From positions 1-64,000 of the forward strand of contig JARRCS010000009.1 of assembly GCA_029981855.1 (NCBI GenBank): DNA of 64,000 bases, written 5' to 3'. The notes under the pieces were generated by a model that was not told where the DNA came from, searched no databases, and saw nothing but the letters and a program-made list of their open reading frames with translations. Positions within the stretch are counted from its first letter, which is position 1. Every line of letters begins with the position of its first letter. Positions 25,409 to 34,925 of this stretch are shown here, one piece after another. Made by a program: the position numbers and the translations under genes. The DNA is from Halanaerobiales bacterium. GTDB lineage: Bacteria; Bacillota; Halanaerobiia; Halanaerobiales; DTU029.

Positions 25409-27006
25409 CAGATACCCAGCTCCTCTCTGAATATTTCCATGAAGGGATTGAAATAATCATTACCCTTTTTAACCACTCCATCGGCTCCCTTACCACCATC
25501 AATGGAGCGGCAAATGTCAGCAAACATTCCTTCCTCAATGGCCTTCATCAACCCTTTATCAGCAATTTCCTCCAGCATTTGACAGGTCTCGTTAAGGACT
25601 CTGTCCGCTCTTTTCTGGATCCTGCCGTCATTTTTAAAATATATTTCCTCCTGCAGGTGACGGGCATTATTGAAGATATATTTGGCATTTTCGATACTGA
25701 GGGCCCTGTCACTTAAAAATGGTGTATGAATGGCTTCGGTAAGCATACCGAGAAGCTGAATACTCTGACCGGTCATAATTGAAACCAGGTTAAACATACC
25801 GTCCATTAAATGCCCTTTAAAGATATCTCCTGACATATATTTGGTGGGTGGCATATATTTCAATGGAGCCTCTGGAAAGATCTGTCTGATTAACTGGGCC
25901 TGGGCTACTTCCATTAAAAAACCATCTTCAATATCAGGGTTTATTTCAAAGGCATGACCGAGTCCCATCTGGTCCGGTTTCAGTCCCGACCTGCGGGCCA
26001 GTTCTTCATTGATAAACTGGGAAGCCAGCACGGTATGGGCCTCTTCCACAGCATCGGCTGTGGTCAAATAGTTGTCTTCACCGGTATTGATAATTATACC
26101 GGCAAAGGCATTAATCATCCTGGAAAAATACTGGTCAATAAAGGTTCGTTTCATATTTATATCCCTGAAGAGTATCCCGTACATGGCATCATTAAGCATC
26201 ATATCCAGCCTTTCCATAGCCCCCATGGCCGTAATCTCCGGCATGGCCAGACCTGAAGCATAATTGACCAGCTGAACATACCGACCTATTTCCCGGATAA
26301 CTTCATCAAGACCTTCCCGCATAATCCTGAAATTGGCCTGGGTTGCATAGGTTCCCCCAAAGCCTTCCGTAGTTGGTCCATATGGAACATAATCGAGAAG
26401 GCTCTGGGCCGTACTCCTGATTACCGCAATTACATCCGCCCCCTGACGGGCAGCAGCCCTGGCCTGAACCACATCTTCATATATGTTACCGGTGGCAACA
26501 ATTACATACAGCCAGGGTTGGGGACCGGGCGGGTATTTATTCATCAGCTCTTCCCGCTCTTCCCTTCTTTTTTTAATCCTGTTTACCATCTCGACGACAA
26601 CACCCTCTAAAACCTTTCTAACCTCAGCAAGGTTGTGGCGGGGCAATTCAACCAGGGATAGCCTGCCTACGGCGACCGCTTCGGCGATTTCCTGGAGGCT
26701 CTTTCCCGTTTCCAGCATAGCATTCCCCAGCCAGTAGGCTATTCCTTTACCCAGCTGACCGTGTTCGTGGACATCATCCACCACTATATTGGGCAGGGGA
26801 ACCTCAATCCCCCTTTCCTCCACCCCATCAATCCCCATTAACCGGACAACGGTTCTTTCAACGGTGGTAGTGGTATTTTCATCAATATATCCCTGAATAC
26901 CATCAGCAATCTCCTTTGCCAGGTTACGACAGTGATCTACCAATTTTCGGTCTAATTTCAGCTTTTCCTCCATTCTTTCCACCTCCTCAATGAAAGTATT
27001 CTTCAC
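25408..27006 (-). CDS. kamD: Lysine 5,6-aminomutase alpha subunit KamD
   Basis: Large catalytic TIM-barrel subunit (532 residues, normal length) that forms the heterodimer with KamE. Conserved stretches include RTVVRLMGIDGVEERGIEVPLPN, PYGPTTEGFGGTYATQANF and INTGEDNYLTTADAVE. It overlaps the KamB-like gene by 20 bases upstream and touches kamE downstream, so all three are translated together. It needs adenosylcobalamin, which the cbi/cob genes at 1-4.3 kb help to make. Confidence 0.95.
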   Translation of the reverse strand: MKNTFIEEVERMEEKLKLDRKLVDHCRNLAKEIADGIQGYIDENTTTTVERTVVRLMGIDGVEERGIEVPLPNIVVDDVHEHGQLGKGIAYWLGNAMLETGKSLQEIAEAVAVGRLSLVELPRHNLAEVRKVLEGVVVEMVNRIKKRREEREELMNKYPPGPQPWLYVIVATGNIYEDVVQARAAARQGADVIAVIRSTAQSLLDYVPYGPTTEGFGGTYATQANFRIMREGLDEVIREIGRYVQLVNYASGLAMPEITAMGAMERLDMMLNDAMYGILFRDINMKRTFIDQYFSRMINAFAGIIINTGEDNYLTTADAVEEAHTVLASQFINEELARRSGLKPDQMGLGHAFEINPDIEDGFLMEVAQAQLIRQIFPEAPLKYMPPTKYMSGDIFKGHLMDGMFNLVSIMTGQSIQLLGMLTEAIHTPFLSDRALSIENAKYIFNNARHLQEEIYFKNDGRIQKRADRVLNETCQMLEEIADKGLMKAIEEGMFADICRSIDGGKGADGVVKKGNDYFNPFMEIFREELGI

Positions 27007-28035
27007 TCATAATGTCATAAACGGGTATATCTTTAAGTTCTTTACGTAACCTGCAAACTAATTTACATGAATTTAGACAGACCCCGTATGGGCTAACGGG
27101 ATTAACGGTAACAGCTATTAAATTTATAGGGTTATAAACCTGAAGTTTAATTCTCCGCTTTTCAAGCAGGTTTAGTTTTCTTTTATCAAGAAATACCCTG
27201 GTACCATCTCTTACGATCAGATAACAATTTTTAATATCGGTATACTGTATTAATTTATCAACAAAGCCGTTAACCAGAGCTCCTCCCAGAATGATTGCCT
27301 TTACCTCCTCTGGTTTAACCTTTTTTATTTCATTTATGTTTCCAAAAAAGGTTCCTGTTTTAAAAGGCAAAACATTTCCATCCTGAAGTACAATTCCGCC
27401 ATTACCGGCTAAATAAGCCTCCTTTGTTGCCTTCCTTAAACCGGCTTCCTTTACTTCCGGAAGGGTCAGCTTCTCAATTTCAGCCATGGTTCTTTTAACA
27501 ACCAGGTCTTCAGTATTACCGATAACGGCTCCGGTGGCCAGAATTATTCCATCAGCCAGGCCGGGCATTGCTGAACTTCTACGGTCAAGGGCGCCATCAA
27601 TCAGGACCAGGTCGACCTCATCGGGAATCATTTTACCCATCTGCTCAAGCCTGCTGGCCGAATTAATCCCCACCAGTTCAACATAACCACCTTTATTACC
27701 GGCTTTATATAGATTTACCTCACCTAACAGGGTATCAAATCCTGTTCTGCTGAGGAGGGTTCCGTTGAGATCACTGGTATAAAAAGCCTGTTCGGCAGTG
27801 GCAAAAATATCCCGTGGCGGAACGTAAATACGGGGTTTTTTCTTTAAAGTAATTGCATCAATCTCTTCCCCGTCCCTTCCGTAGGAAAATAAAGCAAGCT
27901 TTAATCCCTTGGCCCTGGCTTCAGTAACCAGGTTATTAAAGGTTACCGTCTTACCGGCATTTTTAGCCAGTCCGATAATGGCGACATATTTTAACTTTTC
28001 TTCAAGAATATAATCTATTATCTTTTTTACCCCAT
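26987..28035 (-). CDS. kamB: KamB-like aminomutase reactivase subunit, start codon out of frame
   Basis: First gene of the kam operon; probably the KamB subunit of the factor that reactivates lysine 5,6-aminomutase. A P-loop-like GLAKNAGKT lies near the N terminus and a cysteine cluster (CLNSCKLVC) near the C terminus. The frame is open from 28042 to 26987 but has no ATG, GTG or TTG before 27673, which would remove the nucleotide-binding segment. The natural start, ATG at 28035 with AAGGGGTG eight bases upstream, is one base out of frame: ATG GGG TAA. One extra G in the G4 run, or a -1 slip on it, restores the gene. Deletion, sequence error or programmed frameshift are all possible. Its partner KamC, which as I recall is MutS-like, is not in this window. 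Confidence 0.7.
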
Positions 28036-28095
28036 AACCGATTCACCCCTTAGCGGGTAATTAATTATCAGAACCCATTTACCCGTTATTATTTA

Positions 28096-28113
28096 ATGCA
28101 ATTAACATGCCAT
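28096..28113 (-). promoter_or_regulatory. Sigma54 promoter of the kam operon
   Basis: The minus strand reads TGGCATGTTAATTGCA (28112-28097), with GG and GC exactly 10 bases apart as in the -24/-12 consensus. Transcription would begin near 28086, about 50 bases before the KamB-like ATG. The gene for a sigma54 activator lies immediately upstream. Confidence 0.85.
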
Positions 28114-28181
28114 CTTTAAAAGAACAAAAAAAATACCCTGGTCCATGTGCCGGGTATAATGAAAATGAAAATTTATAAATT

Positions 28182-29633
28182 CTAATACTGGATCATATAT
28201 TTTTTTAATTTATACTGGAGGGACTGCCTGGATATCTTTAACTTCCGGGCTGCAGCACTGATATTACCATCCGTCCTCTCCAGTGCCGTATAAATTAGTT
28301 CCTGTTCAATCTTCTCCAACACTTCGTCAAGGGAGGGTATCTGTTCATCGGTGACGGTAAAGACAACATTATCAACAGCCAGCTCAGGGCTCTTTATTCT
28401 ATCCTTGATATAACCGGGCAGATCCTGGAAACAGATTACCTCTTCATCATTAAGAATATTAAAGGCACTTTCAATGACATGCTGTAGTTCCCTGACATTA
28501 CCGGGCCAGTCATAAATCCGGAAAACCTCTTCAAGCTCACCATCTATCCCCTTAATAGACCTCCTGAACTTTTGATTGTAATAATTAATAAAATGATCAA
28601 CCAGGATGGGAATGTCTTCCTTCCGGTTCCTCAAAGGCGGTAGTTCCAGATAGACCACACTGAGCCGGTAAAAGAGGTCTTCCCTTAATTTTTGCTCACG
28701 AAAGGCCCGCTCAGGACTCATGTTCATGGTAGCAATTATCCGGACATCTACATCTATCTCCCGCTGTCCCCCAATCCGCCTGACCCTGTTTTCCTGAAGC
28801 ACCCTGAGTAATTTAGCCTGTAGACCAGGGTCCATGGAATTTACCTCATCCAGCAGTATCGTCCCACCATTGGCCTGTTCAAACAGGCCGGGACGGCTCT
28901 GGGCTCCGGTAAAACTACCCTTTTCAGTACCGAAAAGGAGCCCCTCTAAAAGGTTTTTGGGTAGGGCAGCACAGTTCTGGGCTATAAAGGGCCTGTTTCT
29001 CCTGCTGCTGGCATTATGGATACTCTGAGCAAATAGCTCCTTCCCTGTACCCGTTTCTCCAATTAAGAGGACTGAGGAATTGCTGCCCGCTGCTCTCATC
29101 GCATCCTTCATCACCTTTTTTAATGCAGGACTTTCACCAATGATGTCTTTAAAACTGTAACTGGTATTGTTATTAAAATTGTCTCTACCGGTCTTATTGC
29201 CCTTTACTGACAGATTGGTTCTCAGGGAATTAAGGTCATTAGCCATTTCTTCCAGCTGGGTAATATCCCTGGAGATTTCCATTGCCCCCTTCTCCCCATT
29301 AGCAAATTCCAGGGGGATGGTCCGGTTGATGGTAGTTATTTTTTCTCCTTTTGAATTAATAAAGGACTGCTGTTTGTTGGTAATCGGTTTACCAGTTTTC
29401 AATGTCTGCATCAGGGTACTGGTCTCGATGGTCAGTGAGGGGTAGGATTCAAAGATGTTTTTACCCAGTACTTCTTCCGGTTTAAGTCCGTCAATTTCAG
29501 AAACCTTTTTATTATAAAAAACAGTCCTTCCTTCCTGGTCAACAATGTGTATCCCCTCATCCAGGGCATTTAAAATCAAATACAAACTTTTATCCGATAA
29601 AATATTATGAATATTTCCCCATTTTTCCTCCAA
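28182..29633 (-). CDS. PAS-AAA-Fis sigma54-dependent activator of lysine fermentation
   Basis: Enhancer-binding protein of 483 residues. A PAS sensor (about 15-125) is followed by an AAA+ domain with Walker A GETGTGKELF, the sigma54-contacting loop GSFTGA (a variant of GAFTGA) and Walker B GGTILLDEV. A C-terminal Fis-type helix-turn-helix ends NISAAARKLKISRQSLQYKL. The layout resembles RocR-type regulators of amino acid catabolism. The TTG start at 29633 has GGAGGT 8 bases upstream. It lies between two units with sigma54 promoters, so it is the obvious regulator of this block. The PAS ligand, perhaps lysine or an intermediate, is unknown. Confidence 0.92.
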   Translation of the reverse strand: MEEKWGNIHNILSDKSLYLILNALDEGIHIVDQEGRTVFYNKKVSEIDGLKPEEVLGKNIFESYPSLTIETSTLMQTLKTGKPITNKQQSFINSKGEKITTINRTIPLEFANGEKGAMEISRDITQLEEMANDLNSLRTNLSVKGNKTGRDNFNNNTSYSFKDIIGESPALKKVMKDAMRAAGSNSSVLLIGETGTGKELFAQSIHNASSRRNRPFIAQNCAALPKNLLEGLLFGTEKGSFTGAQSRPGLFEQANGGTILLDEVNSMDPGLQAKLLRVLQENRVRRIGGQREIDVDVRIIATMNMSPERAFREQKLREDLFYRLSVVYLELPPLRNRKEDIPILVDHFINYYNQKFRRSIKGIDGELEEVFRIYDWPGNVRELQHVIESAFNILNDEEVICFQDLPGYIKDRIKSPELAVDNVVFTVTDEQIPSLDEVLEKIEQELIYTALERTDGNISAAARKLKISRQSLQYKLKKYMIQY

Positions 29634-29696
29634 ACTATATTACCTCCTCTCTAATATTATAGATTCTATATCTATCTATAAATCCCTCTTTTTTGC

Positions 29697-29713
29697 TGCA
29701 TAATTTTTTGCAT
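29697..29713. promoter_or_regulatory. Candidate activator site 1 (TGCA-N9-TGCA)
   Basis: TGCATAATTTTTTGCAT, identical to the 17-mer at 32698-32714. Both lie in divergent spacers of the lysine block. This one is about 125 bases upstream of the sigma54 promoter at 29835. A related half-site with TTTTTTTGCATTTCAG follows at about 29740-29755. Confidence 0.6.
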
Positions 29714-29834
29714 GATAAGTAAAATTTTTTGCGGTGGATTTTTTTGCATTTCAGTAAATTAGGATTTATAATAAGAGTAACATTAATAATAGTTTATGAT
29801 AACATTATACATACGGGTAGCTAATGTATAAAAA

Positions 29835-29852
29835 CCGGTTTAATTAGTGCAA
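29835..29852 (+). promoter_or_regulatory. Candidate sigma54 promoter of the amidohydrolase gene
   Basis: CCGGTTTAATTAGTGCA has GG (29837-29838) and GC (29849-29850) 10 bases apart. The -24 element is weaker than in the other three. Transcription would start near 29862, just before the ATG at 29890. Confidence 0.55.
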
Positions 29853-29889
29853 ATTTATATTCAAAAAAATTACAAAGGAATGAAAGCCG

Positions 29890-31512
29890 ATGAACACTAT
29901 CTTTAAAAACGGGAAAATAACCACCCTTGATGAAAGGCAACCGGAAGTTGAGGCGCTCTTTGTTAAAGATGAGCGAATTGTTGATCTGGGAACCGACCGG
30001 TACATTACGGATAACTACCGGAAGAAGGCAGCGGAAATTGTTGACCTTGAAGGCTGCAGGGTAGTACCCGGTTTTAATGATGCCCACCTTCACCTCTATC
30101 AGTATGCCCTGGCTAAAAATAAGGTTAACCTTGCCGGTGTACGATCTTTTAAAGAAATAAAAGACAGGGTCAAAAAACACCTGGAAAAACAAAAGATCAA
30201 AAAGGGCCAGTGGGTTGAAGGTAAAGGCTGGAATGATAAGGACTTTGATCAGCCGACAATTCCCGATAAAAAGGCCCTTGATACTATTACCCGTGACCAC
30301 CCGATTATTTTAAAAAGGGCCTGTTACCATGTGGCTCTGGTTAACAGTAAAGCCCTGGAGTTATGCGGGATAGACAAAAATACCCCTGATCCTGATAGTG
30401 GAAAAATCGGGCGGGACCGCGATGGTAACCCGAACGGTATTCTTTATGACCAGGCCATTGACCTGGTTGATAGCCGGATACCCCATCAGGACATCTCCGC
30501 TATCAAAAAAGCCCTTAAAGATAGTTTTCAAGATGCCCTCAGTGTCGGGTTAACCTCTGTCCAGACCGATGACTTCATTAATGTAGATAACCCGGAGGAT
30601 ATCTTTAAAGCATACCTGGAACTGGCCCGGGATAACGAAATCCCTTTAAGGGTAAACCTCCAGTTGCGCTGTAGTGAACGGGAGAAAATTACTGAACTGG
30701 CCGGTAAAGGCTACCGGACAGGCTATGGTGACAGTTACTTAAAGATAGGGCCGGTCAAGATTATCGGTGATGGTTCACTGGGAGCCAGGACGGCTGCCCT
30801 TAAGGAACCCTATAATGATGACCCTTCCACCAGAGGAGAACTCCTGTACAGCCAGGAAAAATTAAACAGCCTGGTCCTGACAGCCCACCAAAATGGTTTC
30901 CAGCTGGCTATTCATGCCATCGGCGATGCCGGAGCTGAACTGGCCCTCAACTCCTTTAAACATATGCTGGCAGCCCGACCCGGGAAGGATGTCCGTCCGA
31001 TAATAGTTCATGCCCAGATAGGCAGTCATGACCTCTTTAAAGAAATGAAGGAACTGGGTGTAGTGGCAGCAATCCAGCCGATTTTTCTGGCAACTGACTG
31101 GCCAATCATAGAAAAGAGGGTAAGTACAAAGCGGGCCGAAACCAGTTATGCCTGGAAGAAAATGCTTGATTATGGTATCCCGCTGGCAGGCAGTTCCGAT
31201 GCACCAATCGAGCCCTTTAACCCCCTCTTTGGAGTATATGCTGCTGTAACAAGAAAGGACCTGAACGGCCAGCCGGCAGGAGGCTGGCATCCAGAAGATA
31301 AACTATCCCTAACCCAGGCATTAAAACTATTTACTGCAGGAGGGGCCTATCAGTCTTTTGAAGAATCATTAAAAGGAAGTATTTCCAGGGGAAAACTGGC
31401 CGATTTTGTGGTACTGTCAGAGGACATCTATACTATAAATGAAAATAGAATAAAAGATATAAATGTCCTGCAGACCTATGTGGGCGGTAAACCTGCATAC
31501 CGGTCAGGATAA
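29890..31512 (+). CDS. YtcJ-like metal-dependent amidohydrolase
   Basis: 540-residue amidohydrolase of the YtcJ branch. A small N-terminal beta domain (DLGTDRYITDNY) is followed by the first metal motif GFNDAHLHL, then IHAIGDAG and the late SSDAPIEPFNPLFGVYAAVTR, all typical of YtcJ. Members hydrolyse N-acyl or amide compounds but most substrates are unknown. Its place in the sigma54-controlled lysine block, divergent from the regulator, suggests it frees lysine or a related amine from a conjugate. It looks cytoplasmic (no signal peptide). AAAGG precedes the ATG. Confidence 0.82.
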   Translation: MNTIFKNGKITTLDERQPEVEALFVKDERIVDLGTDRYITDNYRKKAAEIVDLEGCRVVPGFNDAHLHLYQYALAKNKVNLAGVRSFKEIKDRVKKHLEKQKIKKGQWVEGKGWNDKDFDQPTIPDKKALDTITRDHPIILKRACYHVALVNSKALELCGIDKNTPDPDSGKIGRDRDGNPNGILYDQAIDLVDSRIPHQDISAIKKALKDSFQDALSVGLTSVQTDDFINVDNPEDIFKAYLELARDNEIPLRVNLQLRCSEREKITELAGKGYRTGYGDSYLKIGPVKIIGDGSLGARTAALKEPYNDDPSTRGELLYSQEKLNSLVLTAHQNGFQLAIHAIGDAGAELALNSFKHMLAARPGKDVRPIIVHAQIGSHDLFKEMKELGVVAAIQPIFLATDWPIIEKRVSTKRAETSYAWKKMLDYGIPLAGSSDAPIEPFNPLFGVYAAVTRKDLNGQPAGGWHPEDKLSLTQALKLFTAGGAYQSFEESLKGSISRGKLADFVVLSEDIYTINENRIKDINVLQTYVGGKPAYRSG

Positions 31513-31520
31513 AATTCGTG

Positions 31521-32591
31521 TTATCCCAGGTAATTTTTATAAACATAAGGAGATGTCATTACCGCCAGCATAGCTCCGTAATCAAGGTAAAATTCCATCT
31601 CGTCCCCGATCCTTAATTCCCTGTCAACCTCTGTTATGTCAACCAGCAGGTGGTCACTACTCGCCCCCATTATTTCCGCCTTATCAAGGGCCGGTGTTAA
31701 TCCGTCCAGTTTCATATCCTGTCTGCCAACAGCCAGAATAGCCCTCTTTCTGATACCCCGGTCCGGGTATTCCGGTTTATTACCAAAGGCATCACACCCG
31801 ATCTCCCCGGTAGGAACAGAGGGTTTTTCCTTTATTTCAATGATACTGGCCGTCAGGGTAAAATTATTGTGATTAAGGCCTCTGATAACCCGCTGGTTGG
31901 TAATATCCGTCCCCTGTAGAATGGCTTCCCCTACCCGCAGGTTATTGATACCCACGGGTAAACTGTTCTCCTCAAACAAAATAGTAGTTGCCGTGTTACC
32001 TCCGGAGACAACCGGTAGATTAATGCCCAGCTTTTTCTCGATTCTAGCTTTCAGGTCAACAAGGAGCCGGGTATTTTCCCTTGAGGGGAGAACCCCTCCA
32101 TAACAACCTACATTGGTACCCAGGCCCCTGATCTCTATCCCCGATAAATTAACTATTCCCCGAATAAAGTCTTCCAGGTCTTCGGGTAAAACACCCTCCC
32201 TCAGGTCCCCGACATCCACCATAATTATTATCCCGTGAACCTTATCTGCCTTTCGGGCAGCAGTGCCAAGGGCCCTGATAGTCGTTTCTTCACTGACCAG
32301 GCTGACATCTGCATATTGAATTATCTCATTAACCTCATTGAGCTGGGGAAGCCTTAAAAGAACGATTTCACCGCTGAAACCGGCCTCGCGGAACTTAATA
32401 ATATTCCTTAACCGGGAGTCTCCAAGACTTTCTATTCCGCCCCGTAAAAAGGCCTCCATTACCCTGATATCACCGGCAGCCCCTTTGAGCACACCGGTCA
32501 AATTGATTCCCCGGACTGTACACCATTCCTTTAATCTGCCTGCATTCTCCTCTATCTGCTTAAGATTAATATTCACTCTGGGGGTTTTCAT
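31521..32591 (-). CDS. Orr/alanine-racemase-like amino acid racemase, candidate lysine racemase
   Basis: PLP-dependent, alanine-racemase-type TIM barrel of 356 residues, most like ornithine racemase (Orr) of clostridial ornithine fermentation. The N-terminal PRVNINLKQIEENAGRL and VLKGAAGD place the PLP lysine as in this family. SGGNTATTILFE and LRVGEAILQGTD are further signatures. It is divergent from kamA and no ornithine aminomutase genes are present, so D-lysine for KamDE is the likely product. AAAAGGAGGAG precedes the ATG. Its own promoter was not found. The substrate is inference. Confidence 0.8.
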   Translation of the reverse strand: MKTPRVNINLKQIEENAGRLKEWCTVRGINLTGVLKGAAGDIRVMEAFLRGGIESLGDSRLRNIIKFREAGFSGEIVLLRLPQLNEVNEIIQYADVSLVSEETTIRALGTAARKADKVHGIIIMVDVGDLREGVLPEDLEDFIRGIVNLSGIEIRGLGTNVGCYGGVLPSRENTRLLVDLKARIEKKLGINLPVVSGGNTATTILFEENSLPVGINNLRVGEAILQGTDITNQRVIRGLNHNNFTLTASIIEIKEKPSVPTGEIGCDAFGNKPEYPDRGIRKRAILAVGRQDMKLDGLTPALDKAEIMGASSDHLLVDITEVDRELRIGDEMEFYLDYGAMLAVMTSPYVYKNYLG

Positions 32592-32697
32592 GACACTCCT
32601 CCTTTTTCTGTTGATTATGCAAGATCCTTAATTATTTAATTCTGTTTATTTATCTATATTCCTTTTTTGAGTAAAATACAGGAATCTAACAAAGAGA

Positions 32698-32714
32698 TGC
32701 ATAATTTTTTGCAT
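32698..32714. promoter_or_regulatory. Candidate activator site 2 (TGCA-N9-TGCA)
   Basis: TGCATAATTTTTTGCAT, identical to site 1 at 29697-29713. It lies about 37 bases upstream of the -24 box of kamA and between kamA and the racemase gene. Confidence 0.6.
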
Positions 32715-32748
32715 TTTATGAAAAATTTTTTTCAGATAATGATTTAAA

Positions 32749-32766
32749 CTGGCATAACCTTTGCAC
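32749..32766 (+). promoter_or_regulatory. Sigma54 promoter of kamA
   Basis: TGGCATAACCTTTGCAC: GG (32751-32752) and GC (32763-32764) with 10 bases between, close to the TGGCAC-N5-TTGCA consensus. The leader to kamA would be about 95 bases. Confidence 0.88.
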
Positions 32767-32872
32767 GTAAGATTAAATGCTGGTATAATTAAAGTGATAA
32801 TTTGACTAAATAACCAATTTAATAAAAATTCTATCAGCTAGCTAAAATTATCAAAGGAGGGAGGAACCGGGT

Positions 32873-34084
32873 TTGATTACCCGGGTCTATATGAGAAATT
32901 ACCGTGAAATAGGACTTTGGAAAGATGTTAGTAAAGAGGAATGGAATGACTGGAGATGGCAGGTCAGAAATAGAATTACAACCGTAGATCAGTTAAAGCA
33001 GGTAATTAATTTAAGCGATGAAGAAGCAGAGAAAATTAACAGGTCTCTGACCCGTTTACGGATGGCTATTACTCCCTATTATGTTACCCTGATTGATCCT
33101 TCCGACCCCGATTGCCCGATTCGTAAACAGGCTGTCCCGACCGAACTCGAGCTAAAATTGGGTAGTGCTGATATGGAAGACCCCCTTTATGAAGATGTGG
33201 ACTCACCGGTACCGGGTCTTACCCACCGTTACCCTGACAGGGTTCTCTTACTGGTTACCGACCAGTGCTCTATGTACTGTCGCCACTGTACCAGGAGGCG
33301 TTTTGCCGGGACAACCGATAAGGCTATCCCCATGAAACAGATTGAGCAGGCTATCGACTATATCAAAAAACACCCGGAAGTAAGGGATGTCCTCCTCTCC
33401 GGCGGAGACGCCCTCTTAATCAGTGATGAAAGGCTTGAAGAGATTATTAGAGAACTCCATGCCATACCCCATGTGGAAATAATCAGGCTTGGCTCCCGGA
33501 CCCCGGTTGTGATGCCCCAGCGTATCACTGATAATCTGGTAAATATGCTAAAGAAATATCATCCTATTTATATCAATGTCCATTTTAACCACCCGAAGGA
33601 AATAACTGAGGTCAGTGCAGCTGCCTGTGAAAAATTAAATAATGCCGGTATACCCCTTGGCAATCAGTCAGTTCTACTAAAGGGAATAAATGACCAGCCG
33701 GCAGTCATGAAAAAACTGGTTCATGAACTTCTGAAAATCAGGGTAAAACCTTACTACCTCTATCAATGTGATCTGTCCCAGGGGATTGAGCACTTCAGGA
33801 CTCCGGTAAGCAGGGGGATCGAAATAATCGAGTCCTTAAGGCAGCATACTACCGGGTTTGCCGTACCCACCTATGTTATTGATGCTCCCGGCGGCGGAGG
33901 CAAGATACCTGTTGGACCCCAGTATTTGATATCCATGTCGGAAGGCAAGGTAATTCTAAGAAATTATAAAGGAAAGATTTTTGCTTACACCGAACCGGGT
34001 TATAATCCGGCCGACCATCAGACTGCCCCGGGTACTAGCGGAGTCAGCAAACTGGCCCAGGACGATAAATTTACCCTGGAATAA
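32873..34084 (+). CDS. kamA: L-lysine 2,3-aminomutase
   Basis: Radical-SAM, PLP-dependent enzyme that turns L-lysine into L-beta-lysine, the first step of the pathway. The 4Fe-4S motif is [11 protein letters not shown] (CxxxCxxC). [11 protein letters not shown] is typical. The PLP lysine lies near the C terminus, as in [12 protein letters not shown]. 403 residues is normal. The TTG at 32873 has GGAGG 8 bases upstream; the ATG six codons later has no ribosome site. It is monocistronic between a sigma54 promoter and a strong terminator. Confidence 0.96.
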   Translation: MITRVYMRNYREIGLWKDVSKEEWNDWRWQVRNRITTVDQLKQVINLSDEEAEKINRSLTRLRMAITPYYVTLIDPSDPDCPIRKQAVPTELELKLGSADMEDPLYEDVDSPVPGLTHRYPDRVLLLVTDQCSMYCRHCTRRRFAGTTDKAIPMKQIEQAIDYIKKHPEVRDVLLSGGDALLISDERLEEIIRELHAIPHVEIIRLGSRTPVVMPQRITDNLVNMLKKYHPIYINVHFNHPKEITEVSAAACEKLNNAGIPLGNQSVLLKGINDQPAVMKKLVHELLKIRVKPYYLYQCDLSQGIEHFRTPVSRGIEIIESLRQHTTGFAVPTYVIDAPGGGGKIPVGPQYLISMSEGKVILRNYKGKIFAYTEPGYNPADHQTAPGTSGVSKLAQDDKFTLE

Positions 34085-34187
34085 CTGAAGTGGATTACCT
34101 TTATACCTGATACCTGTCCCAATCATCGCAGGGGTTTAATCTATAGAAACAGTTTAATCTATAGAAACATAAAGAAAAATAATTGAA

Positions 34188-34231
34188 AACTTAGAAAAGA
34201 CCACCTTTGTGAGTGGTCTTTTCTAAGTTAA
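34188..34231. terminator. Bidirectional terminator between kamA and the CoA-transferase gene
   Basis: AACTTAGAAAAGACCAC pairs perfectly over 17 bp with its inverse (34188-34204 with 34213-34229). T-rich or A-rich flanks serve both converging units. Confidence 0.93.
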
Positions 34232-34273
34232 TTTACTCGCGGATTATTAATCCCTGAAGGACAATTTGTTTTA

Positions 34274-34921
34274 TCAAAAGGTCTTTAATTCCTCACTAAC
34301 AATCAAATCTGCATCTGTTTTTTCAATTACTTCATCAACTTCTACCCCTTCAGCTATCTCTTTTAAGACCAGTCCCTCTCTGGTTACCTCCATCACTGCC
34401 AGCTCGGTCACAATCAGGTTAACCTGCTCTTTAGCAGTCAGGGGAAGGGTGCATTCCTTTAATATCTTTGGCTCTCCCTTTTTAGTTAGGTGGGTTGTCG
34501 CGACAATCACCCTTCTGGCCCCTACGGTCAGGTCCATCGCTCCACCCATCCCGGGAACCAGTTTGCCGGGAATCATCCAATTGGCCAGATTCCCCTTTTG
34601 GTCTACCTGCAGGGCACCCAGTACGGTTGCATCCAGGTGTCCGCCCCGGATAATAGCAAATGAGGTAGCACTATCGAAAAAGGCTCCACCGGGTTTAATG
34701 GTGACCGGCTGACCGCCGGCATTGGTCAGGTCTTTATCCTCTTTTCCTTCAGGTGGTGTAGGCCCTAAACCGACAAAACCATTCTCCGACTGCAGAATAA
34801 TCTGAACACCTTCAGGGATATAATTGGCAACCATGGTCGGCATCCCGATACCCAGGTTTACCAGGTCGCCATCTTTGAATTCCTGAGCAATCCTTCTGGT
34901 AATCTTTTCCCTGATGTCCAT
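34274..34921 (-). CDS. atoA: Butyrate/acetoacetate CoA-transferase subunit B
   Basis: Beta subunit of a class I 3-oxoacid CoA-transferase (215 residues). The catalytic glutamate lies in [12 protein letters not shown], and [17 protein letters not shown] is conserved. With subunit A (36136-36786) it should move CoA between acetoacetate, the product of Kce, and butyryl-CoA or acetyl-CoA. GAGAGGG precedes the ATG. It is the last gene of the operon; unusually, the thiolase gene separates the two transferase subunits. Confidence 0.92.
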   Translation of the reverse strand: MDIREKITRRIAQEFKDGDLVNLGIGMPTMVANYIPEGVQIILQSENGFVGLGPTPPEGKEDKDLTNAGGQPVTIKPGGAFFDSATSFAIIRGGHLDATVLGALQVDQKGNLANWMIPGKLVPGMGGAMDLTVGARRVIVATTHLTKKGEPKILKECTLPLTAKEQVNLIVTELAVMEVTREGLVLKEIAEGVEVDEVIEKTDADLIVSEELKTF

Positions 34922-34925
34922 ATTC

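Noticed and set aside
29731-29748. GGTGGATTTTTTTGC as a sigma54 promoter
   Set aside because: GG and GC are 8 or 11 bases apart, not 10. The site at 29835-29852 fits better.
29821-30300. 159-codon minus-strand frame opposite the amidohydrolase gene
   Set aside because: It is a shadow of the strongly conserved YtcJ-like gene, has no ribosome site and resembles no family.
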